From positions 10,430,001-10,494,000 of the forward strand of contig NC_056752.1 in the NCBI RefSeq assembly GCF_018687715.1: a stretch of 64,000 bases of DNA, in the 5' to 3' direction. The notes beneath the pieces are model-generated. The model was not told where the DNA came from, did no database searches, and saw only the letters and a program-made list of their open reading frames with translations. Position numbers and translations under genes: made by a program. The stretch is from Carya illinoinensis. Lineage: Eukaryota; Streptophyta; Magnoliopsida; Fagales; Juglandaceae. Below are positions 57,389-64,000 of this stretch, in pieces (within the stretch, counting starts at the first letter, position 1; each line of letters opens with the position of its first letter).

Positions 57389-59204
57389 GAATCAACATTA
57401 ACGACAACCAAGGTAGCAACTCATTATAGTGGTTAGGCGATTTTTTTTTAATTTTTTATTCTTAATCATGTCTACTTTTTCTCTAATTTGTCGTTTTCTG
57501 CTCTTGCCGACTGATTTCCTATATTTTAAGTTCTGTTTTCGAGTGAAACTGAAATTAATTCGGCACTGTTAATTTCAACTACTTTTCCTAATAATCAGAC
57601 CATTGACATAGACGATTTAACTTTTGACAAATTGGTTCTAAGGGAACTAAATAATTATAAAGAGGACAAGAAATAGGACTGCCGCCATTAATCGTAGACA
57701 CATCAAATCCATTGTCTTTGGATAATAATAATAATAATAATAATAATAATAGTAATAATAATTGAATGATTGATTGACTTATCTCAAGAAGTGGTCCACA
57801 TTATGATTTTTTTTTTTTTTATTGTCAAGTTTATAAAAGAAATCCTATAATTTATAAATTATTGCTGAAGAATTTTGTGGCCGCCTTCTTTAACTAATTA
57901 CGCAGAGGCTGTTTGTAACAACAACTCGCTTGAAAGCAACTGATATATTATTATGCATGAACTGCAATTCACTTTAAAGCAATTGAGATAGGAAGTTGCT
58001 CGTCATTTTCTTTGTATTTGGCCCACCATCAAGAAAATTAAAGTACTGTTTATAGTCAAATTTATTAGATGATGATTTAGAATATAAATCCATTGTCTTT
58101 GGTATCATCTTTTCCAGCTCCCACAACTAACACTACCTGAAATGAAAATTTAAGACTTTTACTATTTTTAAGGATAGTCATATTAATATATTAATATTAA
58201 TTTATTTATATTTAAAATTTAAATTAATATTATTTTTAATAAAATTTATTTTTTGACCAATTATATTAGATTAATATATATATTATTGCTGCTGTCTCTA
58301 TAACGATTCTCTGTTGGATCCACCAACTATTAAAAATAAAGAGCGAGTCAAGCAAGGAGAAAAAAATATGAAGAAAAACTAATAAATTTAAAAAATATAT
58401 TTAGATAAAAATGAGATCCGAAAATTATTCCAACCACTATCCAGCTTTAGCTTTTAAATTTAGATTTTTGACTTTTGTCCTGCCAAAGATGAGAGAGAGG
58501 CAAAGAAAGGGATATCTTTGGATTTATCGAAAGTGAAAAGCTTTTTTATGGCAATATCGTCAATGATGGGCCCACAAGTGGGCTCATCCTCATTCCTCCA
58601 TGCCTAGATTCCTAAAAATCAAACTCACCTCTTCCTTATCTGCCTCGAATGAGTAGGCGTACGGGTCCCATCCCTGCACATTGTACAGCATTTGTAAGTC
58701 TATCGTCTGCGATGCCGGCACTACCGACATGTTCAGCAATTAGCAATACCGCTATGCATCCCTCAACAGCAGGTAAGAGAGGGATTTTCCACCTCAAATC
58801 CATCGTAATAAGAAACCGTGTAATCTTGTAAGCGAAGTAAAAGGAAAACAACAAATTAATTAAGCAATAATTAACATCACCATTTCAAAGTTAAAAACCA
58901 AGTATAAAGGAAGAAAATTACGATGAGATCTACAAGAATCATTGCTAACACGAGAAAAATAATTGCTGAACTCCAAAAACTACAAATGATAAGCCAAGAA
59001 CAAGAAACAGGATCTCTCAATTATTTTAGAAAGAATAGAACATCACTGACGAGGAGAAAAGAAAGCTATTATCTAAAGCATAGCCTAAAAGCATTAATAC
59101 TCACCTGCATGTGATGACAAAGCAAACAATAAACACCGCACCTATTTACATCAAACATATCTAATTAAAATTCTTGTTACTCAAAATAACCATGAGTTGA
59201 ATCA
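57389..59204. repeat. Tandem segmental duplication, copy 2 (1.82 kb)
   Basis: Direct repeat of 55570-57388. It keeps about 75-80 bp at 58238-58320 that copy 1 lacks, part of which matches a dispersed AT-rich repeat also found at 62718-62810. It has a pure TAA-type run at 57722-57763 and a single unit of the 38-bp minisatellite. Confidence 0.95.
58465..58831 (-). pseudogene. DUF642 cell-wall protein gene fragment, copy 2
   Basis: The same fragment as in copy 1, starting near 58739 (LNMSVVPASQTIDLQ). A 7-bp insertion near 58590, absent from copy 1, adds an in-frame TGA after GMEE and shifts the frame before the ACGPII motif. The signal-peptide-like start (ATG at 58831) is also present. It is therefore more degraded than copy 1, and neither can give a working DUF642 protein. 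Confidence 0.8.
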
Positions 59205-61225
59205 TGTACATTTATGCTAGATTATTTAATATTCACTCTGAAATCCAAATCTCATGTAAAAAGTCAAATTATCAAAAGAATCTAATTTTTTTATTTAATT
59301 CAACAAAAAAAATAATGATATCCTCTTCAAAATCTCAGGCCCAAGCTGCCTGATAGTCAAAGGGGTTAGATAGCTAACCAAAAACTTTTACTCATCCCTT
59401 GCCTCATGCTTGTGGTTTTAACTTGAATAAAAAGACATTGAGTCATTATGGCAAACAAACTAGCAGCTCCACGCCTCTCTCTCTTCTGCAATTTCTGTTT
59501 CCGTTGTATGCAACAAGCTGCAGCCATCGTTGTTCCTGGCCGGTCGGTTTCTTTTCTCGCTCCTCCCGTGTCTCGCTTTCCCTCAGTCTCTCTCTCAGCT
59601 CCCTGTTTCGTATTACAGTCTTTGTGGCTGCCGACCTCCCTCACTTGCTTCAGTCGCCCCTTGTCACGACGCCATCGTGCACCGCGCTTTGTCACCCCGT
59701 GGGACTCAAAAGCAAATAAATCAGAGGACGTGAATGGAAGAAAAAAAAATCAAAGGAGGTGAAGAAGATAGAAACCAACACCAAAATGAAATTAGTAGAG
59801 GGGTCGTCTTCGTGGGTCTCAGATCTATGTTTTTTTGTGGGTAGGAGAAAAAGCAGAACTTTGGGTCATCTTTTGATTCTTCTTCTAATGTCAATTTTCC
59901 TCAACTTTCGCTTGCATTGATTCCCACTCGGGTCTTGAGATTCTATTGTGAAATTTGGTGCTTCAAAAAGGGTGGAGGTAGAGGTTTGCAGAGCTCGTTG
60001 ATGCTGAGGATTCTATCATAGATTTGTGCATAATGGGTAAAAATTTCCTTTACTAACTTAAGGATTCTATTACAGATCTGGACTGCAAATAATAATAAAA
60101 AGTGCTGAGAAACGACATCGGAGACCTGGGTCTATGTTTATTAGAAGGCTTGCGCACCAAATCTCATATAATATATAGACCACGAACCTCTGAAATCTCT
60201 CCAGAAGCCTATCTCTACCCCTCCCATTAGCAGCTAACCAAGCAAATCTCAAAAATTTTAAAATTTCACAGTTTTGGTACTTTGGGTTTCAGCAAGATGA
60301 AGAGAAATCGAGAGTTGCGAGATAGAGAGAGAATAGAGGATGGGTCTGAGTTTAGAGAGAGAACTTGGGAGGAATACGAAGTTGAGAATGAAAGATTTGT
60401 GTGGTCTGAAATTCTTCTGAAAAAATATCACTGGCACAATCTCACTAAAGACCAAAACATCCTTATATAAACGGACACAAAGGAAGAAAACAAAAAGTTA
60501 AAAGAGTAACTATGTAATAAATATGGGAAAACAAAAAAGAAATATGTGAATTTACTGTTTATTTCTGTAAAAGTGGGATAAGCGCTTATTATTATAGAGA
60601 GAGATAATTATCAAGAACATGGCAACTTGTGTAGATAACGTTATTTAATTACAAAGTGGATTGTGCTAACATCCGGTAATAATTAGTTTTGGAGGCATGC
60701 ATATTTCTTAAAATACAAACATATATATAGAGTCTTTTATAATTACAACGTACGTCATAATTCCAATTTATAATATTAGGGAAGATGCCCTCGATTTTCC
60801 AATATCTAGATCACTCATACTGTTATAATGTAAGGATTTAAAGAGTTTGGCTCTACAAAATCATATATTTCCTGAATAATGTGCCGCGCGATATTCGAAA
60901 TCATGACTACTGCATGGAGCTGAACGTCCTAGCTAAATACCTGCTAGTTTGGGGGAAAAACTATAAAAGAATATTTTTGAGGGGGTAAAACTTAATTTTT
61001 AGAGTGATGATGATTGATCTACTTTATAAAACAGTACCCTACAAATATTAAAGTTTTATACGTCAATACTTATATGCAGTACGTGTTGTGAAATCGTCAC
61101 TTGTTTCTAATGCATAAGTGGATGGAAATAGTTTTTGTTGTGAACAAGATTTTTAAAAATATTATGACAAAATGATATTAATGAATGATCAATATTATTT
61201 CACAAAAGACTCTCGTAAGGGATTT
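59205..61225. other. Intergenic, with a pyrimidine-rich patch
   Basis: At 59460-59720 three plus-strand frames and one minus-strand frame are open together, which points to composition and not coding. A small plus-strand frame at 60297-60470 (charged, Arg/Glu-rich) is not recognised. No transposon ends found. Confidence 0.45.
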
Positions 61226-61546
61226 AGGCTACGTTTGGATGTTGAGTCGAATTGAGTTAAACTTTTTTTATTAATAGTAGTGAGTTGAATTGGTAGAGTA
61301 AGTTATGTAGGACTCATCGAAAATGAGTTTAAATGTATTTATATGTTAAGATGAATTTAATACTATTTATAAAAAATTGAAAAAGATTGTGACTCCTATC
61401 TATAAAAATGTGTTGAGATGAAAAATATTGTAAATCCCACGTGTATATAAGAAAGTTTTGAATTGAGATGAATTAAGTAATTTGAGAGTTTGATATTTAG
61501 TTATTAAATTCAATTTAAAATTAGACTATACTATCAAACGGGGCCT
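61226..61546. mobile_element. MITE with AGGC..CGTTTG terminal repeats
   Basis: The left end AGGCTACGTTTGGATG and the complement of the right end, AGGCCCCGTTTGATAG, form 16-bp inverted repeats with four mismatches around a 321-bp non-coding AT-rich interior. Ends and length place it near the element at 25233-25583. No clear target duplication. Confidence 0.78.
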
Positions 61547-63954
61547 AAAGAAAATGCTAAGTTGTATTATTTAGAATTCTATTTTTACGTATATATAGCA
61601 AATTATATATATATATATATATATATTTTAAATGAAAGCTCTTTCTTAAAGATGATTTTACCAACACTTGAATTTTATAAATAACTATGATTTTATAATT
61701 AATCGTGAAATTAACCTTAAAATTTATTTTCTTTTATTTTACGTAAATGTTACATGCATGTACTTAAAAACATTGACTCCTCCGCTTAAAAAAATATGTC
61801 TGATTTATTATGATTAATAAAATATATAAAAATAACTATACGTAACGTATTAAAATTGTTCAGACGAGAACATTATTTTGTTTCAGTTTCTGTGGCTTTC
61901 ACAGGAGAGAGACTGAGCTTGTCCTATCTTCTATCTTCTCTGCTGTCCGGGTGCCAATGGCAAGTACTTCACTGTCCTAGACCGTGGCTGGAGCCATTCC
62001 TTTCGGTCATTCTTGTCACCAAAGGGCCACCTTAACAATTGTACGTGTGATTTATTCATATATCCTATCAAATATTTTTGTGCTGTCATAATATTTTTTA
62101 CGTATTTTATTAATATAATTAGTTGTATTATTTTTTTAATATAAAATAATTATTTTAATCAATTACATTAATAAAATAAAAATAAAAATAAATAAATTTT
62201 AGAAACCAAAATGAATTTGGTTTCCACTTCGTTCTTCCCCATCTAGGAAGTAGTTGGGAATTTTGAGATCCCAACAATGGATCCCATGATCCGGATCAGT
62301 AGTGCCATCGTCCAGAAGGTCATTGACAGCTGAGACTTTGTATATTAAATCATTTTCTATTGGGTTTATCTTTTAATTCATGTGAATGTAGACTCCAATG
62401 CCAAATCTTTGTGTTTTTTTTTCTATTTTATAAGATTTATTTATTTTATGAGTATTGCTATATTTCATCTTATTTATATCACTCACTTTGTGACGTGGCT
62501 TTAAAAAAATTATATTCAAAACAAAATAACGTTTAAGTTACAAGACAAAAATTAAAACCCTAAGTTCCTTATATTCATTTTAAGTTTATATTTTTAATTT
62601 TTTTAATAAGTTATGTGGCACCACGTCAATGACGTAAAGTGAGCAATATAACTAAAGAGTTTTGCTACACATAAGTAAAGTCGCATATTAATTTACATAC
62701 CAATACTGATTCTTTTATATTTAAAAATTAAATTAACACTATTTTTAATAAAATTTATTTTTTGATCAATCACAATAAATTAATGTACATATTAATACAT
62801 AAATGGAATTGTAATATTTATCTTATTATATATATCAAGTCGTCGATGTATATCCTTCTATCTATGCAACCGTTGTTTATTCATCCAACTGACTACTAGC
62901 CATCAAATTGAAAAAGGCACCGACAATTACTATTGTTCACCATATAATTATTAGTTCTCAATTATATCAATACTTATATTAAATAATATATAATCATATA
63001 GTGGGTAAGCGTTACACATTTTATTTATAAAAAAGTGGGGTCAATTATTAAAAAATCATTTTTACATGAATTTTTTATTTATTTATTTTTTTCACTTACA
63101 CAATCTATAACCGTATTTAATATTTTTTTATATTCAATTTGTGTGGTGTATATAGATAAATTATATCAATCGATATATTGAGAATAACAAATCTACAATG
63201 AAAGTATTTTTTATTTAAGTAATGTTATATATAATTGTGAAGTGTGTAAATACTGTATAGTTATTTTGAAAAAGAATATGGTCTATTATTAAAAAAATTA
63301 ATTTTCTTTTCATATCGGTCTTGTATTTATTTAATTTTTTTTAAATGATTGCACGATGTTTGTATCCTCACGACTGTTAGTATTATTTCTCTTTTTATTT
63401 TTAGTAATTACTATTTGGCTAATTTTACTACTATCCATATTTTTATATATAGTCAATGATTAAACAAAAGAGCATTTTACTACTACTCCCTAATTTTACT
63501 ACTATCCATATATATATATATATATAGTCAATGATTAAACGAAAGGGCATTTTACTACTACTCCCATTCAGTACCTTAGGCTGCCTTTTATGTTTTCTAA
63601 TTTCCTTATTGGTGGTCAACATATTACTACTAAAACTTCAAACAGTCAAAGTTGAAACAAAATACATCTATTGAGGTTACGCCACGTGTCATCATGGTCT
63701 TAATTGGTTTGCCCATTCTCATATTCATACTCTACGAGTGGTAAATCAAATGTCATCCCTTTCGAGACAAAAGCACTATGCAAGTGGAATTTAATATAAA
63801 AAAATAATAATAAAAATAAGTACCTTGTGGCTCTTATCATAGTCGCCGCCGATGACTACATGCAATGCACGGCCACTTGCTTAAAAACATTAAAATCAAC
63901 GTGGGGCTGAGGGCAGCCTCCTCCTCACGTCGAGGTCATTACCAAGATAATATC
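61547..63954. other. Intergenic, with dispersed AT-rich repeats
   Basis: A block at 62718-62810 (TTTTTAATAAAATTTATTTTTTGAT core) matches 58205-58290. A GC-richer patch at 61890-62035 and a 43-codon minus-strand open stretch at about 62190-62330 look mildly exon-like but match no family I know. A TA run lies at about 61603-61626. A short direct repeat (CTAATTTTACTACTATCCATA) occurs at 63418 and 63489. Confidence 0.45.
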
Positions 63955-64000
63955 ACGTTTAGATAGTGAGATAAATTGAAATAAGAATTAAAAAATTATT
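63955..64000. mobile_element. Start of a MITE cut by the window edge
   Basis: ACGTTTAGATAGTGAGATAA at 63955 resembles the ends of the MITEs at 25233 and 61226. Only about 46 bp are visible, so this is tentative. Confidence 0.4.

Noticed and set aside
55905..57763. TAA-type microsatellites considered as a satellite or CRISPR-like array
   Set aside because: They are plain trinucleotide runs, one in each copy of the tandem duplication, without spacers.
59399..59762. Overlapping open frames on both strands at 59.4-59.76 kb
   Set aside because: Four frames are open at once through a CT/GC-rich patch, which is a composition effect. None shows domain features or plausible splice context.
62190..62330. 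43-codon minus-strand open stretch that looks mildly exon-like
   Set aside because: No convincing start or splice partner, and no family recognised; too short to call.

Overview
The window is nuclear DNA of a woody eudicot. It is AT-rich, its genes are split by GT-AG introns, and it holds plant copia, gypsy, L1-type LINE and MITE sequences. Several MITE ends (GGCCCCATTTGG, ACGTTTGGATG and a TTTAGATAGTGAGAT start at the right edge) remind me of Juglandaceae/Fagales genomes; that placement is inference only. No tRNA, rRNA, CRISPR or prokaryotic-style operon was seen.

Three host genes can be rebuilt exon by exon. ORC5 (minus, 12141-14725, 4 exons, 539 aa) is origin recognition complex subunit 5. 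A gene of the ATG8-interacting ATI1/ATI2 family (minus, 18675-20529, 2 coding exons, 313 aa) probably has a 5' UTR exon near 21.6-21.9 kb. A HAD-like hydrolase (plus, 34201-38500, 9 exons, 268 aa) lies divergently from the ATI gene. From memory, the Arabidopsis homologues of the last two are adjacent on chromosome 2, so the 13.7 kb between them here looks like an old gene pair pushed apart by transposons. A weak candidate gene of unknown function lies at 52.8-53.8 kb (minus).

Most of the rest is mobile DNA. In order: a decayed copia element (0.73-4.85 kb, minus); a nearly full-length but broken L1-type LINE (4.9-10.4 kb, plus); a three-copy tandem repeat of about 270 bp upstream of ORC5 (15.5-16.3 kb); a CCGG-rich tract and hairpin (16.8-17.2 kb); an inverted-repeat element carrying a GC-rich triplicated module (24.1-24.9 kb); a decayed gypsy chromovirus (26.0-31.5 kb, plus) with a Harbinger-like MITE inside gag; a younger gypsy element with both 433-bp LTRs (39.7-44.9 kb, minus); and a LINE fragment abutting a copia 3' end (45.2-46.6 kb). 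Small MITEs are scattered throughout, including one in intron 2 of the HAD gene and a 118-bp CACTA element with a perfect 3-bp target duplication.

At 55.57-59.20 kb a 1.82-kb segment is duplicated in direct tandem. Each copy carries a broken minus-strand fragment of a DUF642 cell-wall protein gene. Nothing here forms a gene cluster in the functional sense. The host genes are independent housekeeping or stress genes, and what stands out is the record of insertion, deletion and duplication around them.
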